A DNA stretch of 59,276 nt from Syntrophorhabdus sp. (GTDB lineage: Bacteria > Desulfobacterota > Syntrophorhabdia > Syntrophorhabdales > Syntrophorhabdaceae). The notes under the pieces were generated by a model. The model made no database searches and was not told the DNA's origin. It worked only from the letters and a program-made list of their open reading frames with translations. The stretch is from contig JAAYAK010000043.1 in assembly GCA_012719415.1 (NCBI GenBank), forward strand, positions 1-59,276, written 5' to 3'. A program made the position numbers and the translations under genes. Shown here piece by piece: positions 8,147 to 16,549 of the stretch. Positions within the stretch are counted from its first letter, which is position 1. Every line of letters starts with the position of its first letter.

Positions 8147-8901
8147 TATCCAAACTTTCCCTGTATGTAGTCTTCGGTCTTGGTCTCGGAGGGGGCGGTG
8201 AAGACCTTTTCCGTCGTGTCGTACTCGATGAGCTCGCCGAGGTAGAAGAAGGCCGAAAAGTCGCTGATCCGGGCGATCTGTTTCGTGTTGTTGGACACGA
8301 GTATGATGGTGTACTCCGACTTCAGCTCGCTCAGCGCGTCCTCGATCTTTGCCGTGGAAATGGGGTCGAGGCCGGAGCAGGGCTCATCGAGGAGAATGAT
8401 CTCCGGCTTGAGCGCGAGCGTACGCGCAAGACAGAGGCGCTGCTGCTGTCCCCCGGAGAGCTTGAGGGCCGACGTGCCGAGCCTGTCCTTCACCTCGTCC
8501 CAGAGGAATGCCTTCTTGAGACTGTCCTCAACGATGTGGTGCAGGGTGGTCCGGTCACTCGTGCCTTTGAGCCTCGGCCCATAGGCGACGTTCTCGAATA
8601 TGGAACGGGGCAGGGGGATGGGAACGGCGAAAACGGTGCCGACCCGTCTTCGAAGTTCTATGGGATTGATGCTCCCGTCAAGGATGCTCGTCCCGTCGAT
8701 GGTGGCATCGCCCTCGATCCTCACGTTGTTCTCGAAATCTATCATGCGGTTGATAACGGAGATGAGGGTGGATTTTCCGCTTCCCGAAGGCCCCATGAAA
8801 CCGGTGATGGTGTTCCTGTGAACCTTGATGCTGATGCTTTTCAGTACCTCTGTCTTGCCGAAGGATAACCGTAATCTGTCAGTCGCGATCTTTGTGTCCA
8901 T
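8146..8901 (-). CDS. pstB: Phosphate ABC transporter ATPase PstB, LSGGQ-intact but Q/H-deficient subunit
   Basis: A 251-aa ATPase. Walker [10 protein letters not shown] (37-45), signature LSGGQQQR (148-155) and Walker [12 protein letters not shown] (E173) are intact. The Q-loop glutamine is replaced by A92 (VFAVPIPLP against VFQKPNPFP), and the switch histidine by N204 (VSNNTKQ against VTHNMQQ), so its own site should hydrolyse ATP poorly. A TTG further upstream (8925) would add eight residues, but ATG 8901 is chosen because AGGA precedes it. It starts 7 bp after pstA ends. Together with the next PstB it probably forms an asymmetric pair. Confidence 0.92.
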   Translation of the reverse strand: MDTKIATDRLRLSFGKTEVLKSISIKVHRNTITGFMGPSGSGKSTLISVINRMIDFENNVRIEGDATIDGTSILDGSINPIELRRRVGTVFAVPIPLPRSIFENVAYGPRLKGTSDRTTLHHIVEDSLKKAFLWDEVKDRLGTSALKLSGGQQQRLCLARTLALKPEIILLDEPCSGLDPISTAKIEDALSELKSEYTIILVSNNTKQIARISDFSAFFYLGELIEYDTTEKVFTAPSETKTEDYIQGKFG

Positions 8902-8908
8902 CTCTGTC

Positions 8909-9745
8909 CTATGAGTAGCGTGCAATGGCCTTGTTCATGATATAGTACGCGAGTATGTTGATAAGAAGGATGCTCAGCACAAGCACCACGGCCGTGCCGT
9001 ACGCCTTCTCCATGGAGATCCCTTCGCGGGCGAGGATATAGAAGTGGACCGCCATGGTCCTGCCCGAATCCATGAGAGACAGGGGGAGCCTTAAGGAGCT
9101 GCCCATGGTGAAGATGATGGCCGCCGTCTCGCCCACGGCCCGCCCGATGCTGAGCATGATGCCGGTGAGTATCCCGGGGATCGCCGCCGGGATGACCACC
9201 TTCTTTATCGTTTCCCACTTGCTTGCGCTCAGGGAGTAACTGACTATCCTGAGCTGGCGGGGCACGGCCCTTATGGCCTCTTCCGAAGTCCTGATGATCG
9301 TCGGCAGGATCATAATGGTCATCGTGAGGACGCCCGCGAGGAGCGACCATCCCATCTTGAGCTTTATCACGAAGAATATGAAACCGAAGAGGCCGTAGAG
9401 GATGGACGGGATGCCCGCCAGAGACTCGACGCCGAAGCGGATGAATTTCGTGAAGAGCGATTCTTTCGTGTACTCGGTGAGGAATATCGCCGTCCCGAGG
9501 CCAAGCGGCGTGGCGAGCAGGATGGACAGCAGCGCGAGTTGGATCGTTCCCACGATGGAGGGAAAGATGCCGCCTTCCCTCCCCATGTCCTCGGGGAAGG
9601 AAAAGATGAAGGCGAAATTGACGTGAGGGAATCCTTTAAAGAAGATGATCGCCACGATGATGATGAGGATGCCGACGGTGAAGTATGCCTGGACGTTGAG
9701 CCCCATCCGTACGAAGCGGTTTATGAACCGGGGGTTGATTCTCAT
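8909..9745 (-). CDS. pstA: Phosphate ABC transporter permease PstA
   Basis: A 278-aa inner-membrane permease with about six transmembrane helices, the first at residues ~18-37. The BPD-transport fold is clear: the periplasmic/coupling stretch LATPLGLGTAIFLTEYTKES, the ESLAGIPSILYGLFG motif, and the EAA-like loop YSLSASKWETIKKVVIPAAIPG. The ATG overlaps the pstC stop by four bases (ATGA), indicating coupled translation. It forms the channel with PstC. Confidence 0.95.
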   Translation of the reverse strand: MRINPRFINRFVRMGLNVQAYFTVGILIIIVAIIFFKGFPHVNFAFIFSFPEDMGREGGIFPSIVGTIQLALLSILLATPLGLGTAIFLTEYTKESLFTKFIRFGVESLAGIPSILYGLFGFIFFVIKLKMGWSLLAGVLTMTIMILPTIIRTSEEAIRAVPRQLRIVSYSLSASKWETIKKVVIPAAIPGILTGIMLSIGRAVGETAAIIFTMGSSLRLPLSLMDSGRTMAVHFYILAREGISMEKAYGTAVVLVLSILLINILAYYIMNKAIARYS

Positions 9746-10605
9746 TTTGCGATCTTCCTCTTGATGCCGAAGTTAGCGACGTAATTGAGTATCATGATGA
9801 TGACCATGAGGACGACGCCCGTCGAGAAGAGCCCCAAACGGTGGTCGCCGGTGGCATACGCCAGTTCCAGGGCGATATTGCCCGTCAACGTCCTTAAGGG
9901 GTCAAGGATGCTTGTGGGTATCTTGAGGGCGTTGCCGGCGATCATGATAACCGCCATCGTCTCTCCTATCGCCCGTCCCATGCCGAGGATGAAGCTTGCC
10001 AGGATCCCCGACTTGGCGGAGGGTATGATGACCTTGTAGATGGTTTGCCACTTCGTCGCCCCCATGGCGGCGGAACCCTCCCGATATGTCCTGGGCACGC
10101 TTACCAGGGCGTCGAAGGAGATGCTGATGATCGTCGGCAGGATCATGACGCCAAGAACGAGGCAGGTGGACATGAGAGAGAACCCGGATCCCCCGAGATA
10201 GTTCCTGACGAGGGGCACGATGTAAATGACACCGAGAAACCCGAACACCACCGACGGGATGCCGGCAAGGAGCTCGATGGCGGGCTTGAGGAGCATTCTC
10301 GTTCTCTTGCCCGCGTATTCCGAGAGGTATATCGCGCAGGACAGACCCAACGGAGCGCCTATGATGAGGGCCCCGATGGTGACGAGAAATGACGATATGA
10401 TCATCGGGAATATGCCGAAGTAACCCTTGGTAGGGGCCCACTTCATCCCGAAGATGATCTTGTTGAGGCCTACCTTGAGGAAAAGGGGCAGTCCCTCCGC
10501 CAGGATGAAGATGAAGATGAGAAAGAGAAAGAGAAGCGATGAGAGCGCGAAGGCGACGAGCACCCACTTGACGAGATGCTCCTTCAATACCGTCCTGTCA
10601 ATCAT
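9742..10605 (-). CDS. pstC: Phosphate ABC transporter permease PstC
   Basis: A 287-aa permease with an N-terminal helix (~14-36) and about six membrane spans. PstC features include GAPLGLSCAIYLSEYAGKR, IELLAGIPSVVFGFLG and the EAA loop GATKWQTIYKVIIPSAKSG. An upstream ATG (10668) would overlap pstS by 71 bp. The start at 10605 is preferred: it gives the normal family N-terminus (MIDRTVLKEHLVKW) and an 8-bp overlap with the end of pstS. Confidence 0.94.
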   Translation of the reverse strand: MIDRTVLKEHLVKWVLVAFALSSLLFLFLIFIFILAEGLPLFLKVGLNKIIFGMKWAPTKGYFGIFPMIISSFLVTIGALIIGAPLGLSCAIYLSEYAGKRTRMLLKPAIELLAGIPSVVFGFLGVIYIVPLVRNYLGGSGFSLMSTCLVLGVMILPTIISISFDALVSVPRTYREGSAAMGATKWQTIYKVIIPSAKSGILASFILGMGRAIGETMAVIMIAGNALKIPTSILDPLRTLTGNIALELAYATGDHRLGLFSTGVVLMVIIMILNYVANFGIKRKIAK

Positions 10606-11410
10606 AGAACCCCACGAGTCCTTCGTTCTTGAGTATCTTCTGCCCTTCCTTTGAAAGGACGTAGTCAACGAACTGCCTCGATTTCAGGTCCAGTTCGCCG
10701 TTGGTCACGTAAAGAAAGGGACGCACCAGCTTGTAGCGGCCTGATTTGATGGTCTTTATGGAAGGTTTCACGCCACCGATGGCGACGGGCCGCACCTTCT
10801 TGTCGACAAGTCCCATGGATATGTACCCTATCGCGTAGGGATCGGTGGCGACGACCTCCTTCACGGAGCCGTTGGAATCCTGTACCATGGTGCCGTCGTC
10901 GATCTCCTTATCCTTCATGACCAGGCTTTCAAAGGCACCCCGCGTGCCAGACCCCTCCTCACGGGACACTGCGTCTATCCTCCTGTCGACCCACCCCAAC
11001 TGCCGCCAGTTGGAGATGCGGCCGGTGAATATCTTGCGTATGCTGTCGAGGTCCAGCTCTCCGACGGGGTTGTCGGGATGCACGACGACCGCTATCCCAT
11101 CATAGCAGATGGTTATCGTGTTGAGCTTCTTCTCTTCATCCTTCAGTTGCCGTGATGACATTCCGATCTCGACAGTGTTGTTGATCACGGCCTGGATGCC
11201 GGCGGTGGATCCCCCTCCCTGCACATCGACGATAAAGTTCTTGTGGTCCACCATGAAGTGCTCCGCCAGTTTCTCCGTGAAGGGCATGACGGACGTGGAA
11301 CCGGCGATCGTGATCGTGTGTTTCTTCCCGGGTTTGTCGCTGGACACGGCTGAACAGGAGAGAAGAGCGGCGATAAGAGGTAGAAGTATGACCCAGTGCC
11401 TGACACTCAT
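10598..11410 (-). CDS. pstS: Phosphate-binding lipoprotein PstS
   Basis: A 270-aa periplasmic phosphate-binding protein. A lipoprotein signal peptide ends in ALLSC, with C19 as the lipidation site, so it should be membrane-tethered. The phosphate-site motifs are visible: ITIAGSTSVMPF, VQGGGSTAGIQ, IGMSSR and SREEGSGTRGAFE. It lies 3 bp downstream of phoU and overlaps pstC. It is shorter than E. coli PstS and closer to the compact PstS-like type. Confidence 0.95.
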   Translation of the reverse strand: MSVRHWVILLPLIAALLSCSAVSSDKPGKKHTITIAGSTSVMPFTEKLAEHFMVDHKNFIVDVQGGGSTAGIQAVINNTVEIGMSSRQLKDEEKKLNTITICYDGIAVVVHPDNPVGELDLDSIRKIFTGRISNWRQLGWVDRRIDAVSREEGSGTRGAFESLVMKDKEIDDGTMVQDSNGSVKEVVATDPYAIGYISMGLVDKKVRPVAIGGVKPSIKTIKSGRYKLVRPFLYVTNGELDLKSRQFVDYVLSKEGQKILKNEGLVGFYD

Positions 11411-11413
11411 ATG

Positions 11414-12094
11414 CTATTCCTGGGGATCTCTGGAGTGTCGTATTATCTTTCCCTCCACGAGGAAGATGACTAGTTCGGCGATATTGACGGCATGATCGGC
11501 CATCCGTTCCAGGTACTTGGAGATGAAGAGCACACGCGTGGCCCGTGATATGGTCCGCATGTCCTGCATCATGTATGTCAGGAGCTCGCGGAAGATCTGG
11601 TCGAGGAGCTGGTCCACCTTCTGGTCGTCCTTGGTGACCTTCCGCGCCATGGCCACGTCCTCCTTGACGAAGGCATCGAGGCTTTCCTTGAGCATCAGCT
11701 GCACCGTGTCGGCCATCATGGGAAGGTCGATGTAGGGTTTCAACTGAGGTTCCTGGTTCAGTTCCTGGACCCTCTCGCAGATGTTGACGGCCATGTCGCC
11801 GATCCGTTCCAGGTCGTAGTTGATCTTGATGGCGGTGGTGATGAACCTCAAGTCACGGGCCGCGGGCTGTCTGAGCGCCAGGAGTTTGAGACAGAACTCA
11901 TCGATCTCCACTTCGAGGGCGTTGATGACCGGGTCATCCTCTATGACCTTCTCGGCAAGGTCCGAGTTGCGTTCAAGAAGGGCCCTGATGGCATTGCTGA
12001 TGGCCTTCTCGACGAGCCCGCCCTCATAAAGGAGCTTCTCCTTCAGCTCTTTCAGTTCAAGATCGAAGGTCTTGTAAATGTGTCCTTCAAGCAT
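11414..12094 (-). CDS. phoU: Phosphate-signalling regulator PhoU
   Basis: A 226-aa all-helical protein with two PhoU three-helix repeats. The metal-binding signatures are visible: DLERIGDMAVNICERV in the first repeat and KYLERMADHAVNIAELV in the second. PhoU restrains Pst transport and signalling when phosphate is high. Two ATGs stand in tandem; the second (12094) is chosen because AGGAGG (12101-12106) lies 6 bp upstream, against 3 bp for the first. Unusually, phoU is first in the operon, and no phoB/phoR is in the window. Confidence 0.95.
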   Translation of the reverse strand: MLEGHIYKTFDLELKELKEKLLYEGGLVEKAISNAIRALLERNSDLAEKVIEDDPVINALEVEIDEFCLKLLALRQPAARDLRFITTAIKINYDLERIGDMAVNICERVQELNQEPQLKPYIDLPMMADTVQLMLKESLDAFVKEDVAMARKVTKDDQKVDQLLDQIFRELLTYMMQDMRTISRATRVLFISKYLERMADHAVNIAELVIFLVEGKIIRHSRDPQE

Positions 12095-12122
12095 CATTCG
12101 CCTCCTGGTCTGGATGGCTAGA

Positions 12123-12151
12123 GTATAGTCAACTTTGCCATCGATTACAAT
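12123..12151 (-). promoter_or_regulatory. Probable sigma70-type promoter of the phoU-pst operon
   Basis: On the minus strand, TTGTAA (12146-12151) and TATACT (12123-12128) are separated by 17 bp, about 25 bp before the phoU start. No clear Pho-box repeat is seen, but I could not test this systematically. Confidence 0.5.
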
Positions 12152-12323
12152 CTGATTCTGAGGTGCCCGAGGCTCCGGATGGCACGTAGAACAAGGCTTA
12201 AGAACCCGTCGAATGTTTCTGCGTCCCTCGATCGGTGTAAGGCGGATGTGAAGCGATTAGACCGGTCCCGTGCTCACCGGACCGGAAACTGTCCTTCGAG
12301 ATCTTCGGGGTTTCGATAGGTGA

Positions 12324-12596
12324 TCAGACGATGATCACGGAATTGAAACCCCCGAACTCGTTCATCTCCTTATGACTGGAGGAGGGGTCTTCCATCCAGC
12401 TGCCGTCGACGATGAACCGATACTGGTAGACGCCCGGGGAAAGGGTGATGCTCGTTTTCCAGACCCCCTTCGCGTCCTTCTTCAGAGGGCGAACCGACGG
12501 GTCCCAGGAGTTGAAAGAACCTGCGATACAAACGTGGCCTGCCCCCGCGTCGCTGAATTTAAATGTTACACGTTTTTTCGCCTGCTTCTCTGCCAT
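12324..12596 (-). CDS. Stand-alone CBM48/AMPK-type glycogen-binding domain protein
   Basis: A 90-aa protein that is one early-set carbohydrate-binding domain of the AMPK beta/isoamylase N-terminal type. It shows CIAGSFNSWDP, then GVWKTSITLSPGVYQYRFIVDGSWMEDP. The conserved W and K/N positions that bind alpha-glucan are present. No enzyme domain is attached and no glycogen gene lies nearby, so partner and role are unknown; carbohydrate binding or protein docking are the likely options. AAGGAGGG precedes the ATG. It is transcribed alone, between phoU and the aminotransferase. Confidence 0.85.
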   Translation of the reverse strand: MAEKQAKKRVTFKFSDAGAGHVCIAGSFNSWDPSVRPLKKDAKGVWKTSITLSPGVYQYRFIVDGSWMEDPSSSHKEMNEFGGFNSVIIV

Positions 12597-12668
12597 TGCA
12601 CCCTCCTTAAACTTTACCCATCATAATAGCACAATCCCCTCGTTTTTTCATCCCGGCCTTGAGGGACC

Positions 12669-12707
12669 AAAAGGGGGAACCGCGCGCGAGTCCGCGTCGG
12701 TTCCCCC
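12669..12707 (-). terminator. Intrinsic terminator of the aminotransferase gene
   Basis: Read on the minus strand, GGGGGAACCG (12707-12698) pairs perfectly with CGGTTCCCCC (12682-12673) across a 15-nt loop, and TTTT follows (12672-12669). It lies 25 bp after the aminotransferase stop and before the CBM48 gene. Confidence 0.8.
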
Positions 12708-12731
12708 CTCGTGAGGTTCGTTCTGAAGTTT

Positions 12732-13919
12732 TCAGCTCATCGATGCCACCGCCCTCGCTATCCTCTCGACGCCCTTTTCGATGACGTCCATGGATGTGGC
12801 GAAGGAAAGCCTCAGGTACCCTTCCTTGCCGAACTCCACGCCGGGGACCACGGCGGTGTGGAAGTCGTCGAGGAGGATCTCCGTCAGGGCCGTTGAGGAA
12901 TCGACGATGCGGTCCTTATACTTCTTGCCCACGACGACATTGAGGTTGGGGAACACGTAGAAGGCGCCCCTGGGGTCATAGCAGGTCACGCCTTCTATGC
13001 TCCTTAAGCTCTTAACGAGAAAGTCTTTTCTCTTCTTGAACTCGGCGACCATGGTGCCGATGAAGTCCTGCTTGCCGGAAAGGGCCGCGAGGGCCGCCAT
13101 CTGCGACACAGAGGTCGGGTTGGACGTGCTCTGGCTCTGGATGTTCCCCATGGCCTTTATGATGGGGGCAGGGCCCGCGCTGTAGCCGATCCTCCAGCCT
13201 GTCATCGCGTAGGTCTTGGAAACGCCGTGGCATATGATCGTCCGCTCCTTGAACGCCGGGTCCATGGAGGCGATGCTGACGTGTTTGTAGTCGTAGACGA
13301 GTTTTTCATATATCTCGTCGGAGATGAGGTAGAAACCTTTCTCCACCGCGAGTTTGCCTATTGCCTCGAGGTTCTCGTGATAGAACACGGAGCCCACGGG
13401 ATTCGAGGGATAATTGAGTATGATCGCTTTCGTTCTGGGCGTGAGATATTTCTTGAGGAGGTCCGGGGTGATCTGGTAATCGTCTTCCTCCCTGGTTTCG
13501 AGGATGACGGGTTTGGCACCCGCGAGCTCGATCATGGGGGGGTAGGATACCCAGAAGGGGGCGGGGACAATGACCTCGTCGCCTTCCTGGAAGAGGGCCT
13601 GGAAAAGGTTGTAGAGTCCGTGTTTTCCGCCGCAGGAGACGATGATCTCCTCCCGTTTATAGGTGAGCCCGTTGTCGCGGGAGAACTTGTCTATTATGGC
13701 GTCCTTGAGAGGATCGATGCCGGTGACGGGGGTGTAGCGGGTGAAGTTGTCGTTAATGGCCTTTATCCCCGCTTCCTTGATATGGGCAGGGGTGTCGAAG
13801 TCAGGCTCGCCCGCGCCGAAGCCGGCGATATCGATCCCCTGTGCCTTGAGTGCTTTTTCCTTGGCCGAGATGGCGAGTGTGGGTGAGGGTTTCAGAGAGG
13901 CGGCCCTGGCAGATAACAT
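12732..13919 (-). CDS. Class I aminotransferase, aspartate aminotransferase type
   Basis: A 395-aa PLP enzyme of fold type I, subgroup I-gamma (Thermus/Bacillus AspC-like), transferring amino groups between aspartate and 2-oxoglutarate. Visible features are GFGAGEPDFDTP near the N-terminus, the NYPSNPVG segment with the pyridoxal-contacting Asn, SDEIYEKLVYD, and the PLP lysine in GVSKTYAMTGWRIGY. The C-terminal Arg that binds the substrate alpha-carboxylate is in YLRLSFA. AAGGAG lies 7 bp before the ATG. Substrate could also be an aromatic or prephenate-like amino acid. It is followed by a clear terminator. Confidence 0.9.
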   Translation of the reverse strand: MLSARAASLKPSPTLAISAKEKALKAQGIDIAGFGAGEPDFDTPAHIKEAGIKAINDNFTRYTPVTGIDPLKDAIIDKFSRDNGLTYKREEIIVSCGGKHGLYNLFQALFQEGDEVIVPAPFWVSYPPMIELAGAKPVILETREEDDYQITPDLLKKYLTPRTKAIILNYPSNPVGSVFYHENLEAIGKLAVEKGFYLISDEIYEKLVYDYKHVSIASMDPAFKERTIICHGVSKTYAMTGWRIGYSAGPAPIIKAMGNIQSQSTSNPTSVSQMAALAALSGKQDFIGTMVAEFKKRKDFLVKSLRSIEGVTCYDPRGAFYVFPNLNVVVGKKYKDRIVDSSTALTEILLDDFHTAVVPGVEFGKEGYLRLSFATSMDVIEKGVERIARAVASMS

Positions 13920-13980
13920 AGAGCAACTCCTTTCGCTTGTTTTTGGTGCCGTAACTTTTACACCATGAGGGAAGGCTCTG

Positions 13981-15438
13981 TCAATCAGAAATTGAGGGTG
14001 GTTGACAGGATTTCCTTACGGCGACCTTGAGGATCCTGCGGGTACTCTCGTCGATCTTGCACCGCTCATCGATCCTGTGGCCCACGACCCAGGCAATGGT
14101 ATCGCCTGCAAGGAGGAGGGGAACCTGTCTGCGGGACTCGAGGGGTATCTTCCGGGAGATGAAGAAATCCTTTAACTTTACGGGTTTGTCGATGCCCAGA
14201 GGATGAAACCTGTCACCCGCGCGGAACGTCCGGATCGCGAGGCTGTCCCGGGGTCCCAGCTTGTCGAGGTCAAAGTATGCCGTGAAGTTGTCCCTCGGAT
14301 AGGACGGAGGACGCCTCTTCACCACCGTGACGGTGGCGTCGATCCTGAGGGCGGCGATACTGGTCCTTCCCTCACCGAGGGAAAAGGTCTGCGTGATCGC
14401 CGGCTCCGGCCTCTTCGTGGTGAGTATGAGCGTGTCGTAGGTCTTTCTTGCCAGGACATGACCCGGGAGATCGAGGCGCAGGTTGGGTCTTCGGGAGGAC
14501 AGGACCTTTCTGACGAGCTCGATGTGCTCCCGCAAAGGGACGACGGGCGCCATGTCCGCCACGATGTCGCTCACGACCCGGAAAAAGGTCTCGTCATCGA
14601 GTTCCACGAGGGGCGCGACGGGCACGTGGACGTCCCCTTCCAGCCTTCGGACGTTCTTCTCCGTGAAGGAACGTTTCCTTTCGTCGAAGAGACTGTTTAT
14701 CTCTGTCAGGTCGCCGAGGAGGGAGACGACCTTTTCCCTGAACGCGGGGTTCAATTCGTCAAAGAGAGGGATGATCCTGTGACGGATGTAGTTGCGCTCG
14801 TATACCGTTTTGTCGTTGGAGGAATCGCTGACGAAGGGAATGGAGCGGGCGGCGGCGTAGGATTCTATTTCCGAACGGTAGGTCGTAAGAAAAGGCCGGA
14901 CTATCCTCTCGCGGGCGGGAGGTATGGAAGACAGGCCACGAATGCCCGTCCCTTTGGCGAGACGCAGGAGGAAGGTCTCGACCTGGTCGTCGAGATTGTG
15001 CGCGAGAGCGATCCTCGTGTAGCCTTCGCGATCGGCTGTTTCGTTGAAGAAACGATACCGGATGTCCCTGCCGGCGTGTTGTACGGAGAGCCCCGTCGAC
15101 CGGGAATACGCCTTCACGTCCGCCCTTTCGACGAAACAGGGAAGTCCATGGCGCTTTGCTGTCTCCCTCACAAAGGCCTCGTCCCTTTCCGATTCTTCCC
15201 GTCTCAGGAGGTGGTTCACGTGGGCAACGGCGAGACCGAATGGCATTTTCTCCCTGATCTCCCTGAGGACATAAAGGAGCGTTGCCGAATCGACGCCCCC
15301 GGAGAAACCGACGAGAACGCGGTCCCCCTCGTTCACCATCCCTTTCGTTCTGATGAGCCGGGATATCCTGCGGACAAGGTCTGCGGGGCGGGGCGTGGCC
15401 GGCGTGTCGACAATACCGGTGAAGCCGTTCCCTGTCAC
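13981..15438 (-). CDS. tilS: tRNA(Ile)-lysidine synthetase TilS
   Basis: Modifies C34 of the CAU-anticodon tRNA-Ile to lysidine using ATP and lysine. The PP-loop SGGVDS lies at residues 46-51, followed by VAHVNHLLR and the IALAHNLDDQVETFLLRL stretch; the C-terminal TilS domain includes RTFRAGDRFHPLG. Length is 485 aa. A longer frame exists upstream, but it would run across the zinc-ribbon gene. GTG 15438 is chosen because it overlaps that gene's stop as GTGA. It is downstream of ftsH in the same direction, the reverse of the common tilS-ftsH order. Confidence 0.92.
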   Translation of the reverse strand: MTGNGFTGIVDTPATPRPADLVRRISRLIRTKGMVNEGDRVLVGFSGGVDSATLLYVLREIREKMPFGLAVAHVNHLLRREESERDEAFVRETAKRHGLPCFVERADVKAYSRSTGLSVQHAGRDIRYRFFNETADREGYTRIALAHNLDDQVETFLLRLAKGTGIRGLSSIPPARERIVRPFLTTYRSEIESYAAARSIPFVSDSSNDKTVYERNYIRHRIIPLFDELNPAFREKVVSLLGDLTEINSLFDERKRSFTEKNVRRLEGDVHVPVAPLVELDDETFFRVVSDIVADMAPVVPLREHIELVRKVLSSRRPNLRLDLPGHVLARKTYDTLILTTKRPEPAITQTFSLGEGRTSIAALRIDATVTVVKRRPPSYPRDNFTAYFDLDKLGPRDSLAIRTFRAGDRFHPLGIDKPVKLKDFFISRKIPLESRRQVPLLLAGDTIAWVVGHRIDERCKIDESTRRILKVAVRKSCQPPSISD

Positions 15439-15653
15439 GAACAGCTCGAACAGTTGGGTGAGGAACACCCGGCGCAGGAGCCGCCCGACCGACCCGACGA
15501 CTTGAATCCCGAGCCCGCGGAGAACCCGAAGGAGGACATGTTCCTCTGCAGGTCCTTGTCCCCGCACCTGGGGCATTCGGGTACGTCGTCACCGAAGACT
15601 ATCACTTCGAATTCGTTGCCGCATTTCCGGCACGTATATTCATAAATGGGCAT
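15435..15653 (-). CDS. FmdB-type zinc-ribbon regulatory protein
   Basis: A 72-aa protein. The FmdB-type zinc ribbon (MPIYEYTCRKCGNEFEV, then PECPRCG) occupies residues 1-40, with cysteines at 8, 11, 28 and 31. A Gly/Ser-rich linker leads to a Cys-rich end (CAGCSSPNCSSCS), as in many family members. It is often annotated as a putative regulatory protein, with no firmly known function. GGAGG precedes the ATG, and its stop overlaps the tilS start. Confidence 0.88.
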   Translation of the reverse strand: MPIYEYTCRKCGNEFEVIVFGDDVPECPRCGDKDLQRNMSSFGFSAGSGFKSSGRSGGSCAGCSSPNCSSCS

Positions 15654-15655
15654 GG

Positions 15656-16549
15656 TTACCTCCGCTCGTCCCTCTTCTTCTTTATTTCCCTCGACAGGTC
15701 GGCGATGAGCCGTGTCAGGAGGGGACGATATTTCTCCCTGATGCCCGCGTCGACGGTCATGCCCTCCGCCCTTTTTGCGAGCCCCAGGGCCCGTGTGAAC
15801 ATGTTCTTGAAGTAGAAATGGTTGGCAGAGGCAAAGAGGTAAAGAAAGAGGGCGACCGTGTTGGATGTGTCCGTTCCGATGAGGCGCTTGAAGAGCTTCC
15901 TGGCCGTGTCGAAGTATTCACTTTCAAGGTAGCTGTTGGCCGTCTTGAAGAGAAGGAGCTTTTTGCCGTCCGCGTACGCCGTGACCAGGATATCCTCGAA
16001 GCCCTTGCGTCCATACATCTTTGTAAGGGTCTTTTCGTATTCATACAGGAAGCGGGGGAGAAGGTAGTTTCCCCGATAGAGAAGGATGAGGTCCTTAAGC
16101 TGTGTCACCAGTTCGTCAGCAAGGACGGTGACCTCCTTGAGCTCTTCCTTCAGGCGCCCCCGCGCCTTCCGCACCAGTACGCTTATTTCGTTGACGATCT
16201 TCTTTTCCTGTTCCGTCAGGTCCTCAAGGGCTATCTCGCACTGAGGCTGATAGTATTCGAGAAGGTAGAGGTTCTCGCGGAGTTTCATCGCGCCGTGAAA
16301 GGTGTAGCCGACGGTCATATCGAAGAGCTTCTCCTTGTAGCTCGCCTCCGACGAATTGCGGAAGAGGTCGTGACACATCTCCTTGAGCCTGAAAAGACAG
16401 CTCCTGCCCCTGTCGTCCACGAAGTCCTCGATGTTGGCAAAGAAAAGTTGTCCCTGTCGGAGCAGGGATTTAAACTCCCGCGCCTTCTCGTAAACGCACA
16501 GCGATTCCTTGATGAGGTCGATCTGTTTCTTATCGAGATTCGTTACCAT
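15656..16549 (-). CDS. Unknown helical protein in the ftsH-tilS operon
   Basis: A 297-aa protein I do not recognise. It is almost entirely predicted helical, charged and soluble. Residues ~105-155 could form coiled coil, and residues ~195-275 look like two or three TPR-type helical hairpins (SYLESEYFDTARKLFKRLIG and MFTRALGLAKRAEGM). No signal peptide, membrane helix or catalytic motif is visible. It starts inside the end of ftsH (20-bp overlap), with GGAGGGG before its ATG, and ends 2 bp before the zinc-ribbon gene. Tight coupling suggests work linked to FtsH or translation quality control; this is inference. Confidence 0.7.
   Translation of the reverse strand: MVTNLDKKQIDLIKESLCVYEKAREFKSLLRQGQLFFANIEDFVDDRGRSCLFRLKEMCHDLFRNSSEASYKEKLFDMTVGYTFHGAMKLRENLYLLEYYQPQCEIALEDLTEQEKKIVNEISVLVRKARGRLKEELKEVTVLADELVTQLKDLILLYRGNYLLPRFLYEYEKTLTKMYGRKGFEDILVTAYADGKKLLLFKTANSYLESEYFDTARKLFKRLIGTDTSNTVALFLYLFASANHFYFKNMFTRALGLAKRAEGMTVDAGIREKYRPLLTRLIADLSREIKKKRDERR

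Noticed and set aside
14203-15645. 480-codon open frame antisense to tilS and the zinc-ribbon gene
   Set aside because: TilS motifs and the GTGA overlap prove the minus-strand genes; the plus-strand product is Arg/Gly-rich and unlike any family.
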